Below are positions 13,234 to 13,788 of a DNA stretch of 13,788 nucleotides, piece after piece. Each line of letters begins with the position of its first letter. Positions within the stretch are counted from its first letter, which is position 1. A program made the position numbers and the translations under genes. Below the pieces are notes generated by a model, which had not been told where the DNA came from, searched no databases, and worked only from the letters and a program-made list of their open reading frames with translations. The stretch is from Nitrosopumilales archaeon CG_4_9_14_0_2_um_filter_34_16 (GTDB lineage Archaea; Thermoproteota; Nitrososphaeria; Nitrososphaerales; Nitrosopumilaceae), in contig PFRJ01000038.1 in assembly GCA_002788515.1 (NCBI GenBank), forward strand, positions 1 through 13,788, read 5' to 3'.

Positions 13234-13788
13234 TTAGTTGTCTTTATCCAATTGACCTTCCCTGATATCAATTGAGAACCCTTCTTGATTTACTTTCATA
13301 CTTGTATACGGATAAATTCTGGTATCAAAGTTGTCTTTATTGCCTTCAAAGTATTGTACGGATTTTGTATTGTTGTATGCTTGTACTAGTTTTCCTCCCC
13401 TGTTCTGATCTATCATAAAATGCGTATCTGCAATGACTGTTACATCTTTTGTTTTAATCGGTCCAAACAAAATCATTGCATAGTCTTTTGGAACGTCATC
13501 CATCTCAAACACATCATACAGAATCCAAGAATATACTGGACTGGCCAAGATTGTGTTTTGTGGATTGTGATTCTTAATTACATATGACAGTGCTTCAAAT
13601 TGGTTGTGTGACACGTCGTTTGTTATGATGAGAACAGTGCTTGAAAATCCAAATACAAGAATCATTCCTATTATTCCATAATGGATTGCTTTTGATTGCA
13701 GATATTTTACTTTCTTTGGTATTTCCAACAACCAAATGCTTGCAGCAACGCACATGATAGGAATTACTGGAATCCAGTGGAAATATTG
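13234..13788 (-). CDS. C-terminal part of a multi-pass membrane protein, GT39/ArnT-like
   Basis: The frame is open to the window edge, so the gene starts beyond it; the ATG at 13755 is internal. The visible part begins with the end of one hydrophobic segment (FHWIPVIPIMCVAASIWLL), then a loop and a second membrane span (HYGIIGMILVFGFSSTVLIIT). It ends in a soluble domain of about 125 residues, presumably outside the membrane, with ALSYVIKNHNPQNTILASPVYSWILYDVF. This layout resembles C-termini of dolichyl-phosphate-mannose-dependent (GT39/ArnT-type) transferases, which take sugar from a lipid carrier. The assignment is supported by the adjacent DPM-synthase-like gene but not by a catalytic motif, which would be upstream. 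Confidence 0.6.
   Translation of the reverse strand, partial: QYFHWIPVIPIMCVAASIWLLEIPKKVKYLQSKAIHYGIIGMILVFGFSSTVLIITNDVSHNQFEALSYVIKNHNPQNTILASPVYSWILYDVFEMDDVPKDYAMILFGPIKTKDVTVIADTHFMIDQNRGGKLVQAYNNTKSVQYFEGNKDNFDTRIYPYTSMKVNQEGFSIDIREGQLDKDN

Overview
The window looks like chromosome of an AT-rich ammonia-oxidising archaeon of the Nitrososphaerota (Thaumarchaeota), probably a Nitrosopumilus/Nitrosarchaeum-type organism. The reasons are the archaeal L30e-NusA-S12-S7 gene order, archaeal-type alanyl- and leucyl-tRNA synthetases, an intron in the tRNA anticodon loop, archaeal TATA boxes about 25 nt ahead of many start codons, and no bacterial promoter signatures. The assignment to a genus is inference from general resemblance.

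Layout. Bases 1-782 hold the 3' part of a TPR-repeat protein gene. Bases 857-2752 are a plus-strand ribosomal/transcription operon (rpl30e, nusA-like, rps12, rps7), each gene with a Shine-Dalgarno-like site. A minus-strand tRNA-Gln(CUG) with a 15-nt intron faces its end (2765-2852). Next comes a divergent pair that shares a short dyad-symmetric promoter region: an unrecognised protein of about 106 aa (minus) and a CxxCxxCC (YkgJ-type) metal-binding protein (plus). The latter converges with, and overlaps by 4 bp, a minus-strand geranylgeranyl-reductase-like flavoprotein. A nitroreductase-family flavoprotein reads the other way from 5288, followed by a small helical protein.

Between the two divergent flavoenzymes, bases 5109-5251 carry the most striking structure in the window. 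Three tandem hairpins lie 41-42 bp apart, each followed by the same CTTAAG, with compensatory arm changes between copies. All three are enclosed by a 9-bp outer inverted repeat and flanked by a TATA-like box and a T-run. I see it as an undescribed structured RNA or a multi-site DNA operator.

Bases 6216-11760 are a minus-strand alaS-leuS operon with a 4-nt gap. Divergent from alaS, at 11864, is a 27-codon ORF that encodes a CxC...CxxH protein and starts 26 nt after a TATA box; it looks like an overlooked leaderless zinc-binding microprotein. The window ends with two minus-strand surface-glycan genes: a dolichol-phosphate-mannose-synthase-like GT2 fused to a GtrA membrane domain, and the C-terminal part of a multi-pass membrane protein resembling GT39/ArnT-type glycosyltransferases.

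Functionally this is mostly housekeeping sequence: translation, transcription factor, tRNA charging, isoprenoid/redox flavoenzymes and protein/lipid glycosylation. Seven genes show a TATA box centred about 25-29 nt upstream of a possible start, several of them TTG. This implies leaderless transcripts and shorter N termini than the longest reading frames suggest.
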